Shown: piece by piece, positions 23,051 through 36,350 of the stretch
Layout of the letters: each line of letters begins with the position of its first letter
Position numbering within the stretch: the stretch's first letter is position 1
NCBI GenBank assembly: GCA_028023455.1
Contig: JAQFVV010000012.1
Location: 12,346,864 to 12,410,863, forward strand
Origin: Epiperipatus broadwayi
Lineage: Eukaryota > Onychophora > Udeonychophora > Euonychophora > Peripatidae
Length of the DNA: 64,000 bases
Reading direction: 5' to 3'
Notes under the pieces: generated by a model
Told to the model about the DNA's origin: nothing
What the model saw: only the letters and a program-made list of their open reading frames with translations
Databases searched by the model: none
Position numbers and translations under genes: made by a program

Positions 23051-25915
23051 CTTAAAATTCAGAGAGATTGAGAGACAATTAAAAAGGTAATACAATTTCA
23101 GAAGCAAATTTATAGGCATTTCAGGGGCACATAGTGAAACAGTAAGATTCATATTCGAATCTTAAGTTTCACCTTTTTCTGTCGTCTCTCACTGACCGGT
23201 CTATCCCGCCCAAATTTAAACTTTTTGGTATCGAATTGTGTGTGTAGTAATATTAAAATGTATAAATATATGTAGAATTCAGCATAAACATGCACACATT
23301 TTGATCTCAAATTAAACGCAATAAATAGGGATAAAATAATATAATTTAGATTTCTTTTAATTATATAATTTTGTATAATTTTAATCATTTATTTTGCATT
23401 ATAAAGTTCGTATTTATTGCTTTGTTTAAATTTCGTTTAATAATAATTCTAAAAAAATCTGATATAATATTTAATTAAAAGTTAAAATAATCTTATGTTC
23501 CCTTTTTGTCTTTGAAATTGAAAAGCATCGGTCAGTGATAGATAATAGATTAATTAAAGAAAAATTCCCCAAAATATAATTAGTAAATGTAAAATGTAAA
23601 CAATAGAACAGCAGCTTTCTTTAATTAAAAACCAACAAAATGCATTTATTATCCTCAGGGCAGATTAAATAGAACCTAAAAATACCTTAACAAAAACGTG
23701 AGAGATCAAGATAAAAAAAGAGGCCATCTTAGACTTGCTGGAGACATTCACTAAAACTTTAGCTTTGCTCTCAATCACTGAGAGTCTCCAAAATATAAAA
23801 TAATTTGTTCCTGCCAAGGTATGACCGAGTAAAGCACCTAGATTATTCTCCATCGGGAGATGGCCTGTCGGATGCTGAACTTTCCATTGCCCGTCATAAA
23901 TTAACCATGAAGATCTGCTGCCTGAAATAAATGAGAAAGCTGCTGCTGCTGTGAAAGTAAAATGAAACGTCTAAATACAAGAAAGAATGGCCACTCATGA
24001 ACTATTTGCTACTTAACCAATGGACTCGGAAAACTTCTTATAAAACAGGTACCTGTCTGTGTTCAAACTCTAGAGTACTCTAATAATATGCTATAGCTCT
24101 TCTTCATACTACTTATCTAAATTATAAAATGTAAAAACTACCATTTGTATAACTAAATTGAATAATTAATTTAATATGTAAATTTCTCTAATAATCTAGC
24201 TTACTTCACTCTATCTGGGGTGCGTATTTCTAAAATCTACATTTTATCTATATTTATTATTTAATTATTGCATGCTCACAATTGTCTCTATTTTCAAAGT
24301 TTAAATCTATGATCGTTTAAAACAATGAATGCGTGTCAAATTTTCATTAATATTTACTTTCTTTAATAACTTAACTTTCATATAAATTGACACGCATTCA
24401 ATGCTTCATTTATTGTAATGCAGGGGTCTACAACTTCGCAAATGGCTGGCATATTAGTTATAATCATTCCCAGTTTAGATATGTTTTGTATACAGTAAAT
24501 CATCATGAATAATTCCAGAAAATTACATTTCTTTGAGAGTCGCCAACGTTCTTTAGTAAATGCTGATAATGTCGGGCCGAATTAGAAATCCATTTAAATC
24601 TTATCATAATCATTTATAAGTATACATGTGTTACGTTTTAGAGATGCGATGATCTATTCTGCCATAAATATTCCGGATTCTTCAGGGTTGAAATTAACCC
24701 CCGTCATCCTACACAAGTGGACATAATAAATGCTCCCATAGGATTTGACCTGTCATGCAGCCAGCTGGCAAATTGTGACAGGTACCGCTTGTCCCTGGTT
24801 ATGCTTATGTGACACCTTACTTCATCGGGCTGTGGCAGAGACCAGCCCGACAATTTTATAAACTCATTCGCGGCATTGCAGTTTCAATATACTGCCATTC
24901 CATATCGCCTTTCTAAAGCGTTCCACGTGTTCCTTTGCTCAATTCTATTATTCTATATATCACTCCGCCTCTGCATTATCTTCGTAATTCACTCTCAAAT
25001 AAATGTTGCCCTTAGTCATAAAATAAATAGTTTAATTAAATAAATATATGTCTGCCGCTACTCTTAAATCTTACTTTAGACTCTTGCATTGCAAAGGTAT
25101 AAATTCCCCAAGGCATGCATTAGAAATACTTACTCGAGAATTTTAGGTAGCTAGATTACGCCTTCCAATAAGTGAATTCCCTTTGTAAACATTACAGTAT
25201 CAGAAATACCGCTACTGAGTTCCCAATATAAAATAATGTGTAAATAAATAAATGTATTCTTTAAAATATAATCATGTTGCAAATCCCGCTACTGAAGCTG
25301 TTAGTCCATAAAATATTATTAATAATTGTTTTATTAAAATGTATTAATAAATAATTTTAAACTATACGTCTGCAATTACGTTTCATTTATTCGATACCCA
25401 TTCTATATAATATTTCCTCGATTATGTAAATATGAATGTTTAATTAATATTAGTTTAATTATTGGCTAACTCGAGAATAAAATCATGAGTCTCTTGCATA
25501 TCCCTGACCACCGTGCCTAAGGAAATATTTACTAATGTCGCATCAGATGCGTTGTTTCATGGATTGTATTGTGGAACCGATAAACTATGTTTGAACTCAG
25601 TACCACGGGTGGCTTTGCTATTCTATGGTGCTGCTGTTCTGTATGGTGGTCGAATTCTGCATTATGTTTACGAGTCACACGTTTTCTGACCGTTACAATA
25701 GAATTAAGGCAATGTTCAAGAAATTGAAAGTGAATGATGGGAGGGCTATTTTGTTTGGTATATATAGGTAGAATGTTTAGTTGAATTTCAATTGAAAAGG
25801 TCTATTTGTTAATAGATGAAACCATGATTGTAGAAGAATTTTAGTAAACTTTAGTTTTTTGGTTAGTATTATAATGTTGTACTAATTTTTTATTTTGTCA
25901 ATAAAATATGATATT
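23051..25915. other. Unassigned, less AT-rich block
   Basis: From about 23100 to 25750 the sequence is visibly richer in G+C and CpG than its surroundings. It contains a 14-bp perfect inverted repeat (tgaatgcgtgtcaa at 24326 with its inverse at 24387) and a GC-rich hairpin (tcgggctg at 24825 with cagcccga at 24843). A stop-free frame of about 65 codons runs at 25492-25687 on plus, without an ATG at its start. The 62-codon minus frame at 23665-23853 has no domain. I cannot name a gene or element; parts could be exons, a regulatory region or an old transposon. Confidence 0.35.
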
Positions 25916-28204
25916 TAGAATTAATGGCCAATCAAATATGCAATAAAAACAGCATGATTAACATGAGTGTATTGCATTTGATAGACACTCTCTTTATGAG
26001 AGGCAGTTCACATATCATAGTTAACATGATATCACCAATCACAATCAGATCAGAAGAACCTCTTGTAACCTTCCATGTTCAGGTCCATGCTTATGAATGT
26101 CCACTTTACCACAGTATAATATCTCTTCTAATGCACCTGTAGATATTGCCTGTCTAATCCAATGATGATTTCTAGGCACACTTGTTTTCAGGGGAGGCTG
26201 AGTTTCAACTAATGTTTGCCAATTTTAAATCTTCCTATATAGAAAGTATCTGGAATTCAGTTTCCACAGCTTTTGGATCAGACAAACTCAGGAGTGAGTT
26301 CAGTATCAGAGCTTTGATTATCCTTTGTTGTCTTTTTTTTTCATGGGTTTCCTCACCTTAGATATTTTAACTGATTTAAATTCATCAAAAATAAGCATCA
26401 TTCTCCAAGTAAGATATATGAACCATTTTAGACTCAGTCTATACATCAATGAACATATATTCTTATGTAAGAAGATCATCACCAGTTTTGAAGATAATGA
26501 TATGCTAGAAGTGAAACTTTTTATAAAAAAGGATAGTTAATTGCTGAGTAATAGACTGTGTCAAATCTTTGGAACACTGATGACTTTTATAAATTTTCAT
26601 CCCACACAGTTGATAAAATCTTGAAGGGCATGCCTAAGAATATTATTTCTTTCTTTGCAAACTTCTCTAAAGGTTATTATCAAATGACAAGAATCAGTGG
26701 AATGAAAATTTGAGATGTTAATTGGCAATGTGGTTGTCTTCATTAATATTGGAATACTAATCTTTTCTCTAGCAAATATTTGAAGTTTGATATGTTCCAA
26801 ACTTGTTAAGCAGAAGCTGAAAATCTGTATCACTGAAGTCAAATGTAACAGTTCTTAATTTGGTAAAAGCACCAGAGGTCTACCAAGATCAATAATAGCA
26901 ATTTACCATTTAAAAAAACATTTTTTTAAAATAAATCTTTGTGAATAGCATTGTGGAATTTTTCTCAGATATATCTGTTGTTAGAGTACAGCAAAATTTT
27001 GTAATAATTTTTTCTAGTAAGCATTGCATAAAATTCTTTCAATAGAAACTTACAAAGCTCACTTTCTGTTCTTGTAACTGTAATAAAGAGCATCTTAGCA
27101 TTATGAAACTTTTTACGAAATTTAAGTAATGCAGTGGACACTTAAATTAAATTTCTTTTTACATTCTTGATATAGTTATTAGTCAATAGCCATAGAATCA
27201 GAATTAGATTCATTTATAGATAAAATTTCATTTAAATCATCATTTAGCAGATTAAACACATCATTTCTCTCAATTCATGAACACTGAATATTTACTTGAG
27301 TTTGGAATTATGAATATGAAATGCATTCATGTAACTATTTTTTTCATTTTCATTTTAAATTTCTTTATGAAATTTAGTATTTGGCAAGTCAGTTCTACTA
27401 TTATGTATCTGATAGATAATTATTATTACCAACTAATTTGCAAAGACTGGGTTCTTATTATTAATATTGGTAAAATGGCTAATGTTCAATGCTGGAAAGT
27501 CTTTCATATTATTAATATTACTTATGAAAGAATTGAAATCAAAATTTTTATCAATATCTGATGACTTCTCTTAACTAGCTGAAATCTTTGCATGAATTAT
27601 AAGTTTATGCTTGATTGAGGGTCATAAAATGTTATGGTAGAGCAGATACTTGATCATCATTCAAAAGTATTAAATCTTCCCCAATAGCATATTTGTCAGT
27701 GGTACTAACAATTATTATAAAAGAAAAAGAATATCTTTGCAGATATTTTATTTCCAGTTCAATCCTAAACATATCAAACTGACAAACTCCAACAAAAAAA
27801 AAAAAAACATAATACAGGATCAGAAAACAAACAACTTACTCAAATAAATGCCCTTAGCTTCTATTTTATTTGACATTCTTCCTTTTTTAATTTAAAAATA
27901 ACATTTTTTTGAGATTTATATTAATATTTAATATCTGTGTTTATATTTTCATTTATCATACATGATTGCACTTTTTTAAAAAAAAAAAAAATTCATAAGA
28001 TATTTTTTTACAGTTTTATTTATTTTTTTACATTTGTGACATTTTTTATATTTTTAAATACTTAAAGGAAAAAATTATCATATTCGAATTATAAATTTCT
28101 TAATATAGCTTTCTTAGTTCATTCTAATTCCTATTTTATTAAGTTATTATATGTATATTAAGGCTAAATTTCCACAGTTAAATTATATAAACACATATTT
28201 TTGA
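25916..28204. other. Unassigned; possible decayed coding matter on the minus strand
   Basis: Minus-strand conceptual translations between about 27240 and 26000 give protein-like runs broken by stops, such as KFRKKFHNAKMLF (about 27110), RKNYYKILLYSN (about 27000) and GALEEILYCGKVDIHKHG (about 26110). They do not match a family I recognise. The 81-codon minus frame at 26597-26842 and the plus frames at 25924, 26325 and 27277 show no domain. The region past 27600 is AT-rich with poly(A) and poly(T) runs. Confidence 0.3.
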
Positions 28205-30880
28205 TATTTTCCATTTGATGTTAACAATTTATTCAGGTGCATAGAACTAGGATAACTTACAAGAATTAGAACTATCTAATATTAAATAAAACATTGGTGA
28301 ACTTTGTGAAGTTATGGAAAAATAAAGAAACAATTCATTTAAAAATCGATATGAACTTTCTTATAAAGGCACAAATATTGAAAGTACAAGTAGAATGGGA
28401 TTGATTATAAATAAAAAGTGGAAGAAGAACAGTGTGGTAATTTGATGTGTCAAACAGGTAGACAACTTAATGAAACATATTAGGTGCAGACAATTCAGGT
28501 TTATCCTCCAACAAGTTTTGAATGTGGTGAAGAAGTGGAAGATTTTTATATGGATGTGCTTTTGATCAGATCAAATATTTTAAAATTGTCATGAGAGAAT
28601 TTAATGGTAAGGTTGGTAAATGAATGAAATGTGAAAGTTCTGTGGATAAAGTTAGTTATAGTAACAGCAATAAAAAAAAATACAAACTTGTGAATTTTGT
28701 AAAAATAAAAATATATTATGTCTTCTTTTCTTTTTTTAAAAAAAAGCTTAATTGAGAAGATCATAAAAGCATTCAAGTGGAACAGCAGAATCAGATTATA
28801 TTTTGCTCATTGGAAAATGTGTATTTTAAGATTTTAATATTCTTAATGCATTCAACATAGTGTAATGATAGAGTGTCAAACTCTAAAGCATAAGGCTGTT
28901 AGATCGATTCCAGTTTTAGTGCTTCTAATGCTTGAATTTCTTATGAATTTCAAATCAATAAATCTACTCAATCATTTTTAATGAGATGTAAGATTGATGT
29001 TGATGTAAAACTATAAAGATAAAAATTTAATAACATAAGCAGTATTAATAATTAGACTTCTAATTTTCTGAAACATTTCAGTGAATTTAAAAGATAGTTC
29101 ATATTTAATTAAAATCAATGATACTCTATTATGAAATGCTAGAAAAAATAGCTGGTACAAAAATTCTGCAATTTTCTATTTCTACTGAGAGAAGCCAATG
29201 TATAAATGAAAAGAAAAAATATAAACATTTTAAAAAGTGATCCATAGTTTATTAAATTGGTATGGGAATAGATTAATAATGATGTAAGGAAATATAATAT
29301 CGAATTGGAAGAAAAACCATAAAAGAAAATAAAATTGTCAAAAATATAAAACAACATCTTGAAATTGAAAGGAAAGTTGTTTCAGCACTAAAAAGAAAAG
29401 ATAGAATTATTACTAAAATGAGATATGGCATTACAAAATATATGAAAAAGTTTTATGCTGCATCCTCTGATTTTTCTAAATATTATAAATGAAGAAATGA
29501 GATCGAGATATGCAATTACATAAATGAAGAAAAAGCTCCAGAAAGTGATGGAATTATTATTGATATTTTAAAAGAGGAAAGTAGTGAAATAGAATAATTA
29601 TTGATAGAATTATATATCAAATGTCTAAATGATAAAGATATATCAGATGGTTAGAAGATTAAAATATTAATACAGATATTTAAAAAAATGTTAAGAAGAT
29701 ATTATAGTTGATAGCCCCATCTATTAGTCTTAATATCAACTTGTCTATTTGCACTAAGAGAACAAATTGGTTTAAAGGTATATAGGGATTTCATCCAATT
29801 ATTAAGGAAAATTATAGAGAGTACCAATGATTATTGTCATTATGCTTTGGATTTGAAGATTATTTTCTAAGGAATTTGATTCTTTAAATATTTACACAGG
29901 GTTTTAAACTTTATGTCATCAAGATATAGATCTTAAATATTATAATATTCGGAATATTTAACAAAATGCAACAGCAATGATTACATTCATGGTGATATTA
30001 AATTATTAATATTGTCAAGAGTATATATTCAGGATGATTCTGTATCTGTAAAATGTTTTATAGTGATGTTACAAGAAGTATATGTGAATTAAATGGTAAA
30101 ATAAGGATGTAAAGTTGACAGGCATTATATATGTCATTTAGACATCAGTAAAAGATGTGGTCATCTTTGCAAATAATGCTTTGCAACTTCAGAAAATGCT
30201 ACAAAATATACCAAAGATAAATGATAAAAAGATTAAAATATAATTCAATGGATTGAAGAAAATAACAATTGATAAGTATGAATTAGAAGTTAACACTCTC
30301 AAATATCTTGAACTAATTAGTATTATAGAAGAAAACATAATGGATTAAGTTAATCATAGAATTAAATTTGGATGAATTGCTTTTGATAGAAGTGACTTAT
30401 ATTGAAGGAAATATGCTTACATAATTTAAAATAAGGTTTTTATTACATATGTATTATCAATTCTTATTTATAATCTGAGACTTTGATATTTAAGAGAGAA
30501 TTAGTATAAAGATTTTGGACCACTCAATGAAGTGTGGATGTTAGGTTTATGAAGATATTGAATATAAAATATATGAGTAAGAGAATAACAGATATTACAT
30601 TATAACAAGAATTAAGATAATGATATAGAACTGGTCTGGGCATATTTTTAAAATTAAGATGATAATACATAGATAACTGAAGTTTTAAATTGTATTCCCA
30701 GAGATTATAAGAGATCTGAAAAAAATATCATATAAAAGATAAATTAATGAAACAGGAAATTTGCTGATGTAATGGAAAAAAGAAACCAGGAATGATAGAA
30801 ACTGGATTAAACTTGGAGAGACATTCATATTAAGTCAGTCTATAATGCTTGTTGAAAATGGTAATGATGATGATGATATT
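28205..30880 (+). mobile_element. RTE-A retrotransposon, copy 3 (old, 5'-truncated)
   Basis: This copy aligns by eye along its whole length with the RTE at 40125-43425, from ccatttgatg at about 28208 (equivalent to 40573) to the ORF end and the tail. Shared landmarks include ttataaaggcacaaatattg, attataaataaaaagtggaag, gcaacagcaat and gattaaacttggagagac near 30805. The 3' end finishes in a gatgatgatgat repeat at about 30864-30878, the short-repeat tail typical of RTE elements. Dozens of stops and indels show it is much older than the other two copies. A tRNA-like SINE interrupts it at about 28858. Confidence 0.85.
28858..28972 (+). mobile_element. tRNA-derived SINE inside RTE-A copy 3
   Basis: Aligning copy 3 to copy 1 of RTE-A exposes an extra piece of about 115 bp here. 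It opens with a degenerate A-box-like gtaatgatagagtg and has a B-box-like agatcgattcc about 35 nt later (near 28911), the layout of a tRNA head. The remaining 60 nt are AT-rich and unrelated to tRNA. No clear target duplication is left. The source tRNA is not certain and this SINE differs from the one at 52.5 and 62.5 kb. Confidence 0.6.
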
Positions 30881-31801
30881 TTTGTTTTGTCCATGCATAT
30901 ATTTTTTTGTTTTGTCCATGCTTATAATTTCTTGTTGCTAATATCAATATTTTATTAATATTTCTGTTAAATTTCATTTGGAATTGTTTGAACAATAGAT
31001 GCCATTCAAATAGAAACTAAATCAATTTTGCTATTTTTACATTTACAAATTACTTGAATCTAAACACATAAAATTTGCAAGCACACCTACATACACATAA
31101 AATATAAAAACTATTTGTTTTACACCTTGAGTAAAATGTAATCTTAAGTATAATTATTTTCTTTTAGAATATTCTGTGCTGTAATATTGGATTTATTATT
31201 CTATTTTATATTTATAAAATATTTATTTTATGTGTGTGTGTGTGTACCTCTATTTGTGTATACAATTTCATGGCATTTTCCCCTTATAATAATAATAATA
31301 ACTGAAAACAGGCTTATTATATACCTGTGTGTCTATATATGTAATATAGGGTATATGAGCACAGACTTTCAGATGACCCATCACTCTCCACTCTATCTAA
31401 TATCACTGATACACTCAAGCACATATATGCTGAAAAGATAAATAATCACCAATATACGTATTTCATGCTAAACCAGCAATCATCAGTTGGTCCAGATTAT
31501 CATCTCCCACACATATATACTATAAGTGCTCAGATATAAGTGCAGATGAGATCTGCTTGGGAAGACATTTTTAAGTCTTTTATAAAATTATATGCTATCT
31601 AATCAATGATGGTGGTTATTATATTTGCTTAACCATATAAATAAAGTTAATAATTTTTTTTAGAGTTTTTAAATTATAGTAGACAATTACAGTAGCAAAT
31701 GTAATGTTACAATATATATTAGTAATTAATTATAAATCTGAAGAGAAAAGAGAGAAAGAAAAATGAAAAAATTAACCCAATCAAAAAATAAAGCCATTAA
31801 T
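30881..31801. other. AT-rich spacer with a short tandem duplication
   Basis: Directly behind the RTE tail, ttttgttttgtccatgc occurs twice (about 30884 and 30910). A TG microsatellite (gtgtgtgtgtgtgt) sits at about 31230 inside an 84-codon frame (31187-31441) that I consider chance. Nothing else is recognised. Confidence 0.5.
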
Positions 31802-34800
31802 ACATGTGGTAGTTGTGACTTACGCCAAATACAGTTGCTGGGCAATGCTGCAGTACCATCAACAACCCCCAAGAAGCATGCAAGTGAACAATGCTTAAGG
31901 CAAAAATAAATGGAACAAATCCTTCTAACCCCCCCCCCAAAAAAAAAACAAGAAAACACTATAAAATTTCAAATTACAAAAACAGAAATCGGTGAAAATG
32001 CATCAAACAGAACCCCTCCCCCCATCTTATCCAAAAATCACTGAAATTGACAAAATAAAATGTCTAAATCAAACAAATCCTTTTAAAATACAAATTTAAA
32101 AAAACAAGAAAATGCTATGAAATTGGAATTACAAAAACAAAAACTTTATGGTAAATGTGAAAAGCTTCATCAATGGCAAAGCTTCATCAATGACTGATGG
32201 GGATTCGTTAATGGTGGGAGTTACAAAAACAGAATTTCATCAATATTTAGCTTTCAATATTTGCAAATATGAAACTGTGATCAGATTCGAACAAATCCTT
32301 CTAAAATACAAATATAAAAAAAAGAAAATGCTATAAAATTTCAAATTACAAAAACAGAAATGGGTGAAAATGCATCAAATGGACCCTCCCCCCCCCCACA
32401 TGAAGAATTTCTATTCAAAAACAGCTGAAATTGACAAATTAAAATGCCTAAATTGAACAAATCCTTCTAAAATACAAATTTAAAAAAATAAACAAAAAAA
32501 AATGGTATGAAATTGGAATTACAAAAACAGAAAAACTTTAATGGTAAATGTCAAAAAAATTAATGAAGCTTCATTAATGGCGTTTCATTAATGGTAGGAA
32601 TTATAAAAACAGAATTTTATCAATATTTAGCTTTGAACATCTGCAAATATGCATCTGTGATCAGATTACAAAGCAGCGATTATATAAACTAAAAAGCAAT
32701 CAGAACATTACATGAAAGCTTCTATTTATCAAATTAATTATTATCTGCTTTGAAATTATAGCATATCATCAAAAATAGGTCGCACACAAACCTGCCCATC
32801 TCCCCCCCACCCTGAAGAATTTTTAGGCAAAAATAGCTAAAATGGACAAATTAAAATGCCTAAATAGAACAAATTCTAAAATACAAATTAAAAAAACCCA
32901 AGAAAATACTATGAAATTCAAATTACAAAAACAGAAAAACTTTAATGGTAAATATCAAAAAAATTAACGAAGTTTTATTAATGGTGTAACTAAAGAGCAA
33001 TAAGAAATTTATACAGGAGCTTCTATTTATCAAATTAATTATTCTCTGTTTTGAAATTATGGCATATCATTTAAATACTTTTAAAATAGATTTATAGAGA
33101 TCTGCAGGAAAAATATTACACTATTTTTTTTAAGGCTGACTTGTCCAGCATTTGTAACAGGTTTGCAGCATAAACATCCATGGTATAAAAAAGAAAACCT
33201 TATTATTTGAGCCTTATTGCAGCACACATAACTAATAATGTTCTAATTTTGCAGCTTACTGGAGGAAAATTATTTAGAGAAACCCTTTTCCAAACAGATT
33301 TCAGCACACTTAACTAATAACAACAGATTAAATAATGGTGGTTATTTGGTTTTAAAAAATACAACAAATATGGCAGAAATTAGTAGCAGGATTTTTTACT
33401 AAATTAAATCCATACACATATACCAATTAAAGATTTAAAAAAAGAAATATAATTACAGTTTAATACATTACACATAACAGTTCAGTTCCACAAAAAATAG
33501 GCAAAAAGAAGTTTCAAAGTTTTCATAATTTGTACTTTCAAAATGAAATGTGATGTAGTAGACATTTGACATGAAAAATATAATTTCTAGAGCTGACAAA
33601 TTTATTCAAAATGTAACTGAAATAGTCTTTTAAAATACCTCTTTAGTTTTATTGTGATATATTAAGTATTTTGTACAGGTACAAATAGAAGTTGTTGGGA
33701 TTATTTTTATTTTTTGATGGTGTTAATATGGATTTTTTTACGCAGATGAATACAATATTAAACATGCACAAACTTTCAGGCAATAAGTGATAACTATCAT
33801 TATTTAATCTGTTATTAGTTAAGTGTGCTGAAATCTGTTTGAAAAAAGTTTCTCTAAATAATTTTGCTCTAATAAGTCTCAAAATTTGAATGTTTGTCTA
33901 AATAACTTGGTATCAATAATTTTGAACTGAAAGCCTAAAAATTTGAACTTTTTTTTTGCCTATTTTTTGTGGAACTGAACTGTGGCATTTAATGTATTAA
34001 ACTGTGATTATATTTCTCTTTTTAAATCTTTAATTGGTATATATGTATGGATTTAATTCAATAAAAATACCTGTTCTCATAACATAATCTAGCCAGATGA
34101 CAAATAGAACATTATATAATCATATTATTGTACAATTTATTCATTTATTTATCCTTTATTAGTATGTAATCACTATTTATTGTTAATAAAATTTTTATTG
34201 AAATGAAAAATACCTGTTGCTAATTTCTGCCATATTTGTTGTATTTTTTTAAAAAATCAAATAACCACCATTATTTAATCTGTTATTATTAGTTAAGGGT
34301 GCCAAAATCTGTTTGAAAAAAGGCTTCTCTAAATAATTTTCCTCCAGTAAGCCACAAAATTTGAACATTATTGGTTACGTGTACTGCAATAAGGCTCAAA
34401 ATAATGTTCTTTTTTATACTATGAATGTTTATGCTGCAAACCTGCTACAAATACTGAGCAAGTCAGCCTTGAAAATAAATGGGTAATATTTTTCCTGCAG
34501 ATCTCTGGAAATCTAATTTAAAAGTATTTAAATGATATACCATAATTTCAAAGCAGAGAATAATTAATTTTATAAATAGAAGCTCCCGTGTAAATTTATT
34601 ATTGCTTTTTGGTTTATATAATCACTGCTTTGGAATCTGTTATTGTAATTTCTGCCATTAATGAAACACCATTAATGAAGCTTCATTGATTTTTTTGACA
34701 TTTACCATTAAAGTTTTTTTGTTTTTGTAATTCAAATTTCATAGCAGTTTCTTGTTTGTTTGTTTTTTTAATTTGTATTTTAAAAAGATTTGTTCAATTT

Positions 34801-35486
34801 AGGCATTTTAATTTGTCGATTTCAGCAATTTTTGGATAGAAATTCTTCATGGGAGAGGGCGATGTTTCCATTTGATGCATTTTCATGGATTTCTGTTTTT
34901 GTAATTTGAAATTCTATAGCATTTTCTTTTTTTTTTTTATTTTAGAAGAATTTGTTTGAATCTGATCACAGTTGCATATTTGCAAATGTTGAAAGCTAAA
35001 TATTGATGAAATTCTGTTTATGTAACTCCCACCATTAATGAAGCCCCATCAGTCATTGACGAAGCTTCGTTAATTTTTTTGACATTTACCATTAGAGTTT
35101 TTCTGTTTTTGTAATTCAAATTTCATAGCGTTGACTTGTTTGTTTTTTAATTTGTATTTTAGAAGGATTTGTTTGATTTAGGCATTTTAATTTGTCGATT
35201 TCAGTGATTTTTAGATAGAAATTCTTCATGGGGGTGGGAGTGTTTCCGATTGATGCATTTTCACAGATTTCTGTTTTTGTAATTTGAAATTTTATAGCAG
35301 TTTTCTTGTTGTTTTTTTATTTGTGTTTTAGGATTTGTTCGATTTATTTTTGCCTTAGACATTTTTAATTTGTCGATTTCAGCAATTTTCGGATAGAAAT
35401 TTATCACTTGCATGCTTCTTGGGATTGTTGATTGTACTGCAGCATTGCCCTGCAGCCACATTGGGTGTAAGTCACAACTATCATAT
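31802..35486. repeat. 3.7-kb imperfect palindrome with internal repeats
   Basis: The outer ends pair tagttgtgacttac (31811) with gtaagtcacaacta (35467), followed by the gcaatgctgcagta block (31842) against tactgcagcattgc (35435). The inner pairing includes cagttcagttccac (33479) against gtggaactgaactg (33970). Arms are about 1.7 kb with a spacer of about 400 bp. Each arm contains a repeated module of about 370 bp: ataaaatttcaaattacaaa recurs at 31963 and 32332, with trimmed versions further in. C-runs occur at matching points. Short frames inside (31726 minus, 32148 plus, 33649 minus, 35261 minus) follow the repeat and are not genes. It may be a foldback transposon; the family is unknown. Confidence 0.85.
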
Positions 35487-36337
35487 AAGTTTGCACAACT
35501 TTTCTTCTTAAAACATTTCAATACCTTATCTAATTGCAGTTCTTTTTTGTATTCTATTCTAAATCATATTCTGTAAATCTAACCAATTAATATCTCACAT
35601 TTTTAAAGATGTCTTTGAATTAACTTTTGTAAAATAATATTTATGAAAAATATCAGTATAAATATTTTAAAATTTATTTATAGAACATATTATTGTGATA
35701 ATTCTCAAGTCAGATTTCCAAAGAATTATTTAAATAAGCTTGCAAATAATGCTTATTTTCTTGAATCACATTAATCAGATAAAAAATGGCTAATAAATTG
35801 ATATTGGTATAAAAAGTGGTATTATTTGCAACTTTATTTAAAAAAAGTTTTGAGAATCTCATTTTTGAGTTCTTGTAATAATATTTTCAGCTTTGAATAT
35901 ATTTATATTATCAATGTTACATATTTTTAAAGATTTAATTTCTTGTTAAAATTATTTGAAAATTTTTTTAAAATTAATTCTACACTTCTTTTTTTTGTTT
36001 GGCATAGCTCATTCCATGAATATGTATTCAGTAAGTAGAAAAACATTTATATTTGTCTTATAATCTTGGCACCATGGTGAAGTGCAATTACAAAATTTAA
36101 GAATGCCTCAGAATATTACTGCGATTTCTTAAAAAAAATTAATGCATTTCACACAGCATGGAGTGGTGGATATTTGAGAATGACATTTTCTAATCACATT
36201 TTATTACATGACATAATATTGAAGAGAGTTCTGCATTGTTATGGATATTTAATTTTTTAAAATAGTAAAATTTTTGAAAGCAGTCAATCTAGGATTTTTT
36301 AATAATGGCATCAATGTTATCTTAAATATATATCATT
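35487..36337. other. AT-rich spacer, nothing recognised
   Basis: AT-rich sequence between the large palindrome and the FB-B insertion. No frame, repeat or RNA gene is supported. Confidence 0.5.
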
Positions 36338-36350
36338 ATTATTGAATATT

